A stretch of 64,000 nucleotides of DNA from Beta vulgaris subsp. vulgaris (Eukaryota > Streptophyta > Magnoliopsida > Caryophyllales > Amaranthaceae), in the NCBI RefSeq assembly GCF_026745355.1, contig NC_079210.1:29785116-29849115 (forward strand), given 5' to 3'. Shown piece after piece: positions 31,496 to 42,651 of the stretch (position 1 is the stretch's first letter; each line of letters starts with the position of its first letter). The position numbers and the translations under genes were made by a program. The notes under the pieces are model-generated. The model ran no database searches. It had not been told where the DNA came from and saw only the letters and a list, made by a program, of their open reading frames with translations.

Positions 31496-33189
31496 TCTAT
31501 TATATAAGGGAAGGGGGGAGCAATGGTGTCCTCTTTTGAAATGCCTATTTTGCCCCCCTTCCCTTTCTAAATTACAATCGTCACTCATAGAAAATTACCG
31601 AAAATTAAGTTACAACACTCACTCGCAAATCACTGCAAATCACTTAAAAGAAGAAACTTTATGAATCACTCATACAATTGAGAAAATCACGTTATAAAAA
31701 TCACGCAAATCACTCAAATAATCAGGAAATTAAAACTTAAAATTAAAATACAAATTAAAACTAATAACCTAGAACGTCAATACATACAACAACATTTACA
31801 AAAATTTCTCAAGAACAATTCACAATCACATACTCACAAAAGTTACCTATAAACACAAATCTGAGAAAAACATAAGATTTTGACGGCAATATCACACATT
31901 CATCCATCGGCAATTTGCAAACTTCCAAAAAGGTACATAGTTCTTTTAACCTTCAAAATTATTTCACATTAGTTGAAATAAACAATAGCAACTTAGTCGA
32001 CTGTTATGTAGTTAAAAAAATGGAGATGATAGAAATGAGTTCAAAAAGGCTTTTATACAATCAGACTTAAATTTAATCTATTTTCATATAAAACAAATTT
32101 AGTTTTTTCTAAATAATGCTAATATTAAAATATTCGCCCAAAAAGTTTGCAAAAAATCCATGTTCAGAAATAAATTTGAAAAAAAAAAAAAATATCAAAT
32201 TGAATAAATGGTAAATCAATACACAATCAAGTAGTAAATCAAAAAGGGAAATATAATCAATTAACAAAGTGAAATGATTTTATTAAAATAAAATACTTTG
32301 TTGATAAAAATATAAGAAATCCTTAATAAATCTGCTAACATTCTGCTATCGCTCATGAGTTTTAATTTTAAAAATCTTAAAGAAAGTATAATAAATAATA
32401 AAAGACGGGTTTGGTGAAGTGATACTACCATTTTTTGCATGCTATGCGTGCGTGTCCGGTTAACTTATTGTTTTCTCAATTAGTTATTAATCAGTGTTAC
32501 AAAAAATTGATTTAAATATTTATTATTAATTTTTTAACTATATTTTTCTTAAATCGATGCTTTCTTGGTTTTTTTCATTATTTTCATCATTATTCAAATA
32601 TATCATCGAGAGAAAGAAATATACAGTAGAAGAAAGTTTGTGCTCAAATAAAGTGGAAAAATTTGCATTATGTATCGGGTTCAATCGTCGAAAAGAGTTC
32701 GATTTACATGATAGAGACTACCGAAGAATAATCAACATTTAGGTTTTGAATATTATGAGTATAATTATTAATATGAAATTCAAATTTTATTTTTCTTCTA
32801 ATTGTGTAAATCAAGTTATATTGTCATTTTAATTTTTTAATAGAGTTTTCACACATAGGTAAGAAGAGGAAATCATTCTCATTGATTTAATATTTAATCG
32901 AAATTTCAAATTCAATTCCATAACTAACTTGTTCAATATATATGGCAAGTAGGAGGAAAAAAAATATTTAAATATATGACAATTTAAATTCATTAAAGAT
33001 ATATTAGACTTTTTAAAGGAGACACCATTTTCCTCCCCCTTCACTTATATAATAGAGATAGGCTAAATCAACAAAAATAGCTAGCCCAAAAACAAGTCTA
33101 ATATTCAAATTTTACCTTTGTTTATGCGCAAAAAAGTTATAAATTATGTTCTACAAAAGTGAAGCATGCATCGCGTGCATAAATTGTTA
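31496..33189 (+). mobile_element. Helitron-like unit 3 (1.69 kb, composite)
   Basis: This is a near-identical copy of unit 2, from TCTATTATATAAGGG to the GCATGCATCGCGTGC hairpin plus ATAAATTGTTA, with only scattered substitutions and small indels. The inverted inner element is at 32425-33058. It abuts units 2 and 4 with no spacer. Confidence 0.75.
32425..33058 (-). mobile_element. Inverted Helitron-like element nested in unit 3
   Basis: It has the same ends and position as the inner element of unit 2, showing that the nesting happened before the 1.7-kb unit was multiplied. Confidence 0.7.
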
Positions 33190-34899
33190 TCTATTATATA
33201 AGGGAAGGGGGGAGCAATGGTGTCCTCTTTTGAAATGCCTATTTTGCCCCCCTTCCTTTCTAAATTACAATCGTCACTCATAGAAAATTACCGAAAATTA
33301 AGTTACAACACTCACTCGCAAATCACTCGCAAATCACTTAAAAGAAGAAACTTTACGAATCACTCATACAATTGAGAAAATCACGTTATAAAAATCACGC
33401 AAATCACTTAAATACTCAGGAAACTTTATTAAAACTTAAAATTAAAATACAAATTAAAACTAATAACCTAGAACGTCAATACATACAACAACATTTACAA
33501 AAATTTCTCAAGAACAATTCACAATCACATACTCACAAAAGTTACCTATAAACACAAATCTGAGAAAAACATAAGATTTTGACGGCAATATCACACATTC
33601 ATCCATCGGCAATTTGCAAACTTCCAAAAAGGTACATATTCTTTTAACCTTCACAATTATTTCACATTAGTTGAAATAAACAATAGCAACTTAGTCGACT
33701 GTTATGTAGTTAAAAAAATGGAGATGATAGAAATGAGTTTAAAAAGGCTTTTATACAATCAGACTTAAATTTAATCTATTTTCATATAAATTAAAACAAA
33801 TTTAGTTTTTTCTAAATAATGCCAATATTAAAATATTCGCCAAAAAAGTTTGCAAAAAATCCATGTTCAGAAATAAATTTTGAAAAACAAAACAATATCA
33901 AATTGAATAAATGGTAAATCAATACACAATCAAGTAGTAAATCAAAAAGGGAAATATAATCAATTAACAAAGTGAAATGATTTTATTAAAATAAAATACT
34001 TTGTTGATAAAAATATAAGAAATCCTTAATAAATCTGCTAACATTCTGCTATCGCTCATGAGTTTTAATTTTAAAAATCTTAAAGAAAGTATAATAAATA
34101 ATAAAAGACGGGTTTGGTTAAGTGATACTACCATTTTTTGCGCGCTATGCGTGCGTGTCCGGTTAACTTATTGATTTTCTCAATTAGTTATTAATCAGTG
34201 TTACAAAAAAATTGATTTCAAATAATTATTATTAATTTTTTAACTATATTATTCTTAAATCGATGCTTTCTTGGTTTTTTTCATTATTTTCATCATTATT
34301 CAAATATATCATCGAGAGAAAGAAATATACAGTAGAAGAAAATTTGTGCCCAAATAAAGTGGAAAAATTTGCATTATGTATCGGGTTCAATCGTCGAAAC
34401 GAGTTCGATTTACATGATAGAGATTACCGAAGAACAATCAACATTTAGGTTTTGAATATTATGAGTATAATTATAAATATGAAATTCAAATTTTATTTTT
34501 CTTCTAATTGTGTCAATCAAGTTATATTGTCATTTTAATTTTTTAATAGAGTTTTCACACATAGGTCAGAAGAGGAAATCATTCTCATTGATTTAATATT
34601 TAATCGAAATTTCAAATTCAATTCCATAACTAACTTGTTCAATATATATGGCAAGTAGGAGGAAAAAAAATTATTTAATATATATGACAATTTAAATTCA
34701 TTAAAGATATATTAAACTTTTTAAGAGGAGACACCATTTTCCTCCCCCTTCACTTATATAATAGTGATAGGCTAAATCAACAAAAATAGCTACCCCAAAA
34801 AACAAGTCTAATATTCAAATTTTACCTTTGTTTATGCCCAAAAAAGTTATAAATTATGTTCTACAAAAGTGAAGCATGCATCGCGTGCATAAATTGTTA
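33190..34899 (+). mobile_element. Helitron-like unit 4 (1.71 kb, composite)
   Basis: Third copy of the 1.7-kb unit, slightly more diverged, with a few extra short insertions such as an actttatta near 33422. It ends at the usual hairpin and ATAAATTGTTA, then joins the start of unit 5 (TACTACATAAGGG). The inner inverted element is at 34128-34767. Confidence 0.75.
34128..34767 (-). mobile_element. Inverted Helitron-like element nested in unit 4
   Basis: It has the same architecture as in units 2 and 3; its 5' end reads TCACTATTATATAAG, with one base changed. Confidence 0.65.
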
Positions 34900-35364
34900 T
34901 ACTACATAAGGGAAGGGAGGAGGCTATGAGGTGTTCTCTATTAAATTACTAACTTGTCTTTATAATGTTGAAAGTTTAAAATCTATCCTTCAATATTCAT
35001 ACATACATATATAACTTAACAAAAATAAAATTGTCCTTAGTTTTTTTTACAAACCCAATTCAAAAGTCAAAGAATTACACAATAGAAGACATCTCCCAAG
35101 TATAACTGACAAAAATATTTATAATAAATTTAAATTTGATAAAAATGAAGAAATACAGAGTAAATAAATAACCAAATTGAAAAATTAGACGATAAATCCG
35201 GTAAAAGATAAAAAAAAAGTTAAAAGAAAATAAAATTCAAAAAAATAAGTAACCAAAATACTAGACGTATTGTGAGCACATGAAATTAGATAGCAACTTA
35301 AGATTACGAAAGTTCGCCTAACTAAAAACATGTTACCGCATGCATCGCGTGCAAAAAATGCTAG
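34900..35364 (+). mobile_element. Helitron-like unit 5 (465 bp)
   Basis: It starts TACTACATAAGGGAAGGG (no 5' TC) and ends GCATGCATCGCGTGC, AAAAAATG, CTAG (35361-35364). Its interior differs from the 1.7-kb units. It is nearly identical to unit 8. Confidence 0.75.
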
Positions 35365-35937
35365 TATATATATAAGGGAAGGGGGGAGCAATGGTGTCCT
35401 CTTTTGAAATGCCTATTTTGCCCCCTTCTCTTTCTAAATTACAAAAGGAATGTCAAAATCAAAATCGGCACTCAATAAAGAAAACTATCGAAAATTAATT
35501 TGCAACACTCACTCACAAATCACTTAAAGAAGAAACTTTACAAATCACTCATACAATTGAGAAAATCACGCAAATCATTCAAATAATCAGGAAACTTTAT
35601 TAAAACTTAAAATTAACATACAAACTAAAACTAATAACCTAGAACGTCAATACATACAAAAACATTTACAAAAATTTACTTACAAATTACTATTCTCAAG
35701 AACCATTCACAATTAATGGGGGGCCATGATAAAAAAATAAAGATGTATTTGTAGTTAAATCGGAATTTAGAAGTTAGACAAGGAAAAAAATTATTTACTT
35801 TTTTATAGTGTTTCCTATATATAATAAAACTTTTACATATATTTGGACCTATCCTTTTCTATTATATAATAGCAATTAATTATCAAGGTAAAAAGGCTTA
35901 TTTAAAATATCATTCAAGAATTAAAGTAGAACATATC
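35365..35937 (+). mobile_element. Helitron-like unit 6 (5' part only)
   Basis: It starts TATATATATAAGGGAAGG and shares its first few hundred bases with units 2-4 (caatggtgtcctcttttgaa and later). It has no 3' hairpin; instead unit 7 begins. Either the 3' end was lost or unit 7 inserted and replaced it. It is repeated as unit 9. Confidence 0.65.
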
Positions 35938-36533
35938 TCTATATCATAAGGGAAGGGGGGCGCTATTGGTGTCCCCGAATGAAGAGACTATGTTACCCCC
36001 TTCCCATTCTAAATTACAAATTCACTTACAAATCGAAGGGGACTTCAAACAAAAATACTAAAAATATAATTATAACAATCACTCACAAGTCAACTAAAAT
36101 CACAAAATTAAATTGCATAATTTACGTTATGCAAATCACTAAAATGAGAAAACTTTTACAAAAACTGAAAATTTCACTTACAAACTACAACCTACGAAAA
36201 AATTGACTTGAAATCAAAGTGTCCACTTTCTTTACAATTTATGAAGTACTGTACTTAATTCAAAAATCAACTAAAAAATTATAATATTAGAAATCACAAA
36301 TAAATTCAATAAAATTTCTATTTTATTCATATAATTTAACTTTGAAAAGTAACAAAAAACAAAAAGAATGGTGAGAGACTTAAGTGACAGAAACTAAACC
36401 AATCAAATTTTGCAACGAAAAACAATTATACTTCGTATGTCTAATTTTCAAATTTTAACTCTTATGTCAAAGAAAATCGAGTTTATGTTTCGAAAAAAAA
36501 AATGAAGCACGCATCGCGTGCAAAAAATACTAG
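35938..36533 (+). mobile_element. Helitron-like unit 7 (596 bp)
   Basis: It starts TCTATATCATAAGGGAAGG and ends with the perfect-stem hairpin GCACGCATCGCGTGC (36507-36521), then AAAAAATA and CTAG (36530-36533). It is followed without spacer by unit 8. Confidence 0.75.
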
Positions 36534-36999
36534 TACTACATAAGGGAAGGGAGGAGGCTATGAGGTGTCCTCTATTAAATTACTAACTTGTCTTTATAAT
36601 GTTGAAAGTTTAAAATCTATCCTTCAATATTCATACATACATAAATAACTTAACAAAAATAAAATTGTCCTTAGTTTTTTCTACAAACCCAATTCAAAAG
36701 TCAAAAAATTACACAATAGAAGACATCTCCCAAGTATAACTGACAAAGATATTTATAATAAATTTAAATTTGATAAAAATGAAGAAATACAGAGTAAATA
36801 AATAACCAAATTGAAAAATTAGATGATAAATCCGGTAAAAGATAAAAAAAAAAGTTAAAAGAAAATAAAATTCAAAAAAATAAGTAACCAAAATACTAGA
36901 TGTATTGTGAGCACATGAAATTAGATAGCAACTTAAGATTACGAAAGTTCGCCTAACTAAAAACATGTTACCGCATGCATCGCGTGCAAAAAATGCTAG
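36534..36999 (+). mobile_element. Helitron-like unit 8 (copy of unit 5)
   Basis: 466 bp, nearly identical to unit 5, with the hairpin and CTAG at 36996-36999. First part of the second copy of a 1.63-kb duplicated block. Confidence 0.75.
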
Positions 37000-37572
37000 T
37001 ATATATATAAGGGAAGGGGGGAGCAATGATGTCCTTTTTGAAATGCCTATTTTGCCCCCTTCTCTTTCTAAATTACAAAAGGAATGTCAAAATCAAAATC
37101 GGCACTCAATAAAGAAAACTATCGAAAATTAATTTGCAACACTCACTCACAAATCACTTAAAAGAAGAAACTTTACAAATCACTCATACAATTGAGAAAA
37201 TCACGCAAATCATTCAAATAATCAGGAAACTTTATTAAAACTTAAAATTAACATACAAATTAAAACTAATAACCTAGAACGTCAATACATACAAAAACAT
37301 TTACAAAAATTTACTTACAAATCACTATTCTCAAGAACCATTCACAATTAATGGGGGGCCATGATAAAAAAATAAAGGTGTATTTGTAGTGAAATCGGAA
37401 TTTAGAAGTTAGACAAGGAAAAAAATTATTTACTTTTTTATAGTGTTTCCTATATATAATAAAACTTTTACATATATTTGGACCTATCCTTTTCTATTAT
37501 ATAATAGCAATTAATTATCAAGGTAAAAAGGTTTATTTAAAATATCATTCAAGAATTAAAGTAGAACATATC
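37000..37572 (+). mobile_element. Helitron-like unit 9 (copy of unit 6, 5' part only)
   Basis: It repeats unit 6, including the missing 3' end, which shows that the loss preceded the duplication of the block. Confidence 0.65.
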
Positions 37573-38164
37573 TCTATATCATAAGGGAAGGGGGGAGCTA
37601 TTGGTGTCCCCGGATGAAGAGACTATGTTACCCCCTTCCCATTCTAAATTACAAATTCACTTACAAATCGAAGGGGACTTCAAACAAAAATACCAAAAAT
37701 ATAATTCTAACAATCACTCACAAGTCAACTAAAATCACAAAATCGCATAATTTACGTTATGCAAATCACTAAAACGAGAAAACTTTTACAAAAACTAAAA
37801 ATTTCACTTACAAACTACAACCTACGAAAAAATTGACTTGAGATTAAGGTGTCCACTTTCTTTACAATTTATGAAGTACTGTACTTAATTCAAAAATCAA
37901 CTAAAAAATTATAATATTAGAAATCAGAAATAAATTTAATAAAATTTCTATTTTATTCATATAATTTAACTTTGAAAAGTAACAAAAAACAAAAAGAATG
38001 GTGAGAGACTTAAGTGACAGAAACTAAACCAATCAAATTTTGCAACTAAAAACAATTATACTTCGTATGTCTAATTTTCAAATTTTAACTCTTATGCCGA
38101 AGAAAATCGAGTTTATGTTTCGAAAAAAAAAAATGAAGCACGCATCGCGTGGAAAAAATTCTAG
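37573..38164 (+). mobile_element. Helitron-like unit 10 (copy of unit 7)
   Basis: It repeats unit 7. The hairpin now reads GCACGCATCGCGTGG (last base changed), and CTAG is at 38161-38164. Unit 11 follows directly. Confidence 0.75.
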
Positions 38165-38398
38165 TATATATATAAGGGAGGGGGAGCAACGGTGTCCTTC
38201 TTTTGAATGCCTATTTTGCCCCCCTTTTCTTTCTAAATTACAAAAGGAATGTCAAAATCAAAATCGGCACTCAAAGAAAACTACCGAAAATTAATTTACA
38301 ACACTCACTCACAAATCACTTAAAAGAAGAAAATTTACAAATCCTCATACAATTGAGAAAATCAATTTATAAAAATCACGCAAATCACTCAAATACAT
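38165..38398 (+). mobile_element. Helitron-like unit 11 (5' fragment)
   Basis: It starts TATATATATAAGGGAGGG and follows the unit 2-type sequence (caatgcctattttg, aaaatcacgcaaatcactc) up to about 38398, where it changes abruptly to the 160-bp satellite. Confidence 0.7.
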
Positions 38399-41338
38399 AA
38401 TTTTTTATCATTTCTAAGGGGTTCGTGAGCTCAGAAGCTGAATACGATGAAGTCCGATTTTTTCGCCTTTGTTTCCTGCTCATCTCGGCCAAAAATCATA
38501 ATTTGGGACTAACTCCTAGCTCGGACATCAGAATTGAAAGATTCTGAAGCCTGACATGTGTTTTTTACCATTTCTAAGGGGTTCGTGAGCTTGGAAGCTG
38601 AATTCCTTGCAGTTCGATTTTTCGCGTCTGTTTCCTACTCATCAGGACCAAAATCGTAATTTGGGCCTAACTCCTAACTCAGACATCAGAATTGAGTGAT
38701 TTAAAAGTCTGCCATGTTTTTTTTTACCATTTCTAAGGTGTTTGTGAGATCAGAAGCTGAATACGATGACGTTCGATTTTTTCACGTCTGTTACCTGCTA
38801 ATCTCGGCCCAAAATCATAATTTGGGCATGTTTCCTATCTCAGGCATTAGAATTGAAAGATTCCAAAGCCGGATGACATGTTTTTTTTTTTACCATTTAT
38901 AAGGGGTTCATGAGCTCAAAAGCTGAATTCGTTGAAGTCCGACTTTTTGCGTTTGTTTCCTGCTCAAATGGGCCCAAAATCGTATTTTGGTCTAACTGTT
39001 AGCTCGGACATCAGAATTGTGTGATTCCAAAGACTGACATGTTTTTTTAACATTTCTAAGGGGTTCGTGAGCTCAGAAGCTAAATTCGTTAAAGTCTGAT
39101 TTTTCGCATCTGTTTCATGCTCATCTGGAACCAAAACTGTAATTAGGGCCTAACTCTTGGCTCGTACAATAGAATTGAGCGATTGCAAAGCATGTCATGT
39201 TTTTTTTACCATTTCTAAGGTGGTCGTGAGCTCTGAAGCAGAATTCCTTGACGTCCAATTTTTCGTGTCTGTTTCCTGCACATTTGGGCCCAAAATCGTA
39301 ATTTGGGCCTAACGCCTTGCTCAGACATCAGAGTTGAGCGATTCAAAAGTCTGAAATGTTTTTTATACCATATCTAAGGGGTTCGTGAGCGCAAAAGCTG
39401 AATTCGTTGAAGTCAGCTTTTTTGCTTCTGTTTCCTACTCATCTTGGCCAAAAATCGTAATTTGGTCCTAACGCCTAGCTCAGACATCAGAATTGAGCGT
39501 TTGCAAAGCTTGATATGTTTTTTTACAATTACTAAGGGGTTCGGAGCTTAGATACTGAATTCCGTGTAGTCCAATTTTTCGCATCTTTTTCCTACTCATC
39601 TAGGCCCAAAATCGTAATTTGGACCTAAATCCTAGCACGAAGATCATAATTGAGAGATTCAAAAGCCTAAATTTTTTTTTTACCATTTCTGAGAGGTTCG
39701 TGAACTCAGGAGCTGAATTCGTTGAATTTCGATTTTTCGCTTCTGTTTCCTGCTCATCTTGGCCCAAAATCGTAATTTGGGCCTAACTCCTAGCTTGGAC
39801 ATAAGAATTGAACGATTCCAAAGCCTGACATGTTTTTTTTACCATTTCTAAGAGGTTCGAGAGCTCAGAAGCTGAATTCCTTGAAATCCGATTTTTCGTG
39901 TGTTTCCTGTTCATCTTGGCCTAAAATCGTAATTTGGGCCTAACTCCTAGCTAGGACATCAGAATTGAGCGATTCAAAAGCCTGAAATGTTTTTTTTACC
40001 ATTTCTAAGGGGTTCGTGAGCCCAGAAGCATAATTTGTTGAAGTCCGATTTTTCGCGTCCGCTTCCTGCTTATCTTGGCCCAAATCGTAATTTGGGCCTA
40101 ACTCCTAGCTCAAACATCAGAATTCAGCTATTCAAAAGCCTGACATAAATTTTTATAATTTCTAAGGGGTTTGTGAGCTCAGAAGCTTAATACGATGAAG
40201 TCCTATTTTTTCGCATCTGTTTCCTGCTCATCTCGGCCCAAAATCTTAATTTGGGACTAAGTCCTAGCTCGGACATCAGAATTGAAAGATTCCAAAGCCC
40301 GACATATGTTTTTTACCATTTCTAAGGGGTTCGTGAGCTCAGCAGTTGAATTCCTTACAGTCCGATTTTTCGCGTCTGTTTCCTACTCAATTGGGCCCAA
40401 AATCGTAATTTGGGCCTAACTTCTAGCTCGGACATCAGAATTGAAAGATTCCAAACCCTGACATGTTTTTTTTACCATTTCTAAGGAGTTAGTGAGCTTA
40501 GAAGCTGAATTCCTTGCAGTTCGATTTTTCGCGTCTGTTTTCTACTCATCGGGCCCAAAATCGTAATTTGGGTCTAACTCCTAGCTCGGACATCGGAATT
40601 GAGCGATTCAAAAGCCTGAATTGTTTTTTTACCATTTCTAAGTGGTTTGTGTGCTCAGAAGCTGAATTCTTTGAAGTCTAATTTTTTGCGTCTTTTTCCT
40701 ACTCATCTAGACCCAAGATCGTAATTTGGGCCTAACTCCTAGCTCAGACATCAGACTTCAGCGATTCAAAAGCCTGACATCTTTTTTTTTTACCATTTCT
40801 AAGGTGTTTACGAGCTCAGAAGCTGAATACGATGACGTCTAATTTTTTCACGTTTGTTACCTGCTCATCTCGGCCCAAAATCATAATTTGGGCCTAAGTC
40901 CTAGCTCGGGCATTAGAATTGAAAGATTCCAAAGCCTGACATGTTTTTTTGTTTTTTACCATTTATAAGGGGTTCATGATCTCAAAAGCTGACTTCGTTG
41001 AAGTCTGACTTTTTGCGTTTGTTTCCTACTCTAATGGGCCCAAAATAGTAATTTGGTCTAACTCCTAGCTTGGACATCAGAATTGTGCGATTCCAAGTTT
41101 TTTAACATTTCTAAGGGGTTCGTGAGCTCAGAAGCTAAATTCGTTGAAGTCCGATTTTTCGCGTCAGTTTCCTGCTCATGTGGAACCATAACTGTAATTT
41201 GGGCCTAACTCCTAGCTCAGACACCAGAATTGAGCGATTCTAAAGCCTGTCATGTTTTTTTTACTATTTCTAAGGTGTTCGTGAGCTCAGAAGCAGAATT
41301 CTTTGAAGTCTGATTTTCGCCTTTTTCTTACTCATTTA
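38399..41338 (+). repeat. Satellite array, monomer about 160 bp, left part
   Basis: About 18 head-to-tail monomers; spacings measured at the taaggggttcgtgagctc motif are 160, 159 and 166 bp for the first ones. Each monomer has a T-run, accatttctaaggggttcgt, a gaagtccgatttttcgcgtc region, CCCAAAATCGTAATTTGGG, a cctagctcggacatcagaat segment and gcctgacatg. Monomers differ by perhaps 10-20 percent. The CCCAAA...TTTGGG core is a short dyad present in almost every copy. No coding region is conserved. Confidence 0.9.
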
Positions 41339-42648
41339 GGCTATGTTTAGTTCACCTGAAATTTTCTGATCTGAACTTATCTGATCTGATCTGAACTTAT
41401 TTTTTCTGATCTGATCCTTCTTTATTTTTTTTTTTCTGCTGATCTGATCTGACTGATTGATTCTGATCTGATTTACAATATCTTATCTTTTATAAAATAT
41501 TTAATTATTACTATTATATTATTACTTTGTAAATCATTATTATGCAATACATTATAAGATCTTCTTTATAGTATTACTATTATTATCATTTTATTTCTAT
41601 TACAACTTTTATACAACTTTTATATTAATAATAATAATATTATTATCATTATTATAAGAACAACAATAATAATTATAATCATAATTATTATTATTACTAA
41701 AAATAATTATATAACTCAAGTCATTATTTTATAAGAGCACTTATACAATGTTTCACACTTTCCCTTAAAAAAAAGTTTCACACTTGAGAAGTCGGCAAAC
41801 TCAACTCTTTTTTTCCATATAAATAGATAAGATATACAAACAACTATGACTTGAGCAAAAAATAAATAAATATCGTGCAACTTCAAATAGCTAGAGAGAT
41901 TTGGAATTCGGTAGGAAGAGGTATACCGAATCTAAATTTATAATTTGTATCTCACACTTAGCTTATTTTTGAAATGTAATCCGAACTTAGTAGTTTCATT
42001 GTCATGAATTTGAGTTATCATATTTTATATATTTCTTAATTTTGCGTCAATTTTATGTTCTTAACGCGTGGCTTTTAATTTTCTATTATTTAATAAAACA
42101 AAATAACATATAATATAACATGTGTAATAACAAGATTAATAATAATTACCAATATTAATAATTAATAAGTAAACAACAACAACAATATAATAATTTTTGA
42201 ACAAATGTACTAGTAAATAATAATACTCCCTTTGTATTTTTTTTATCTTTCTCACTTAGAATCTTGACACTATTCACAATTAGAGATAATCTTTTAGATT
42301 TTTCTCAATATATAAGAAAAAATATAGTCATGTGGGGTCTTGTTTGATTCGTCTCAATGAGTACTTTATTAATATTCAATTATTATAATTTTTATTAATA
42401 TGTAGTGAAAGATATTTAATAATAATAGTTTTTAAATATAAGCATGATATGATCTAACTGATCTGATCTGATCTGTCTGATCTGATCTGATCTGCTCTGA
42501 TCTGATCTGAACTTATTTTTTCTGAATAGATCTGATAGGAACTTATTTTTTCTGATCTGATCTGATCTGAACTTTTTTTTTCTGATCTGATCTGATCTGA
42601 TCTGATTAGATCTGAAATAAGCAAAAATAAGGTGAACTGAACATAGCC
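41339..42648. mobile_element. Harbinger-type MITE splitting the satellite
   Basis: Ends GGCTATGTTTAGTTCACCT and GGTGAACTGAACATAGCC, with TTA on both sides (41336-41338, 42649-42651). It is the inverted counterpart of 26576-27506, sharing the ends, the aggtataccgaatc region and the subterminal ctgatctgat runs. It is longer by a roughly 190-bp insertion (42224-42413) and extra subterminal repeats. Confidence 0.85.
42224..42413. mobile_element. Insertion within the Harbinger-type MITE, possibly a partial Stowaway
   Basis: This segment is absent from the sister copy at 26576-27506. It begins CTCCCTTTGTATTTTTTTTA, a typical Stowaway start, but the matching right end was not found, so it is either truncated or of another type. 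Confidence 0.45.
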
Positions 42649-42651
42649 TTA

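Noticed and set aside
30865..34448. A 61-codon frame repeated in the 1.7-kb Helitron-like units
   Set aside because: It is open in units 3 and 4 but shifted by a missing G in unit 2, and it has no recognisable domain. Its repetition follows from duplication of the units.
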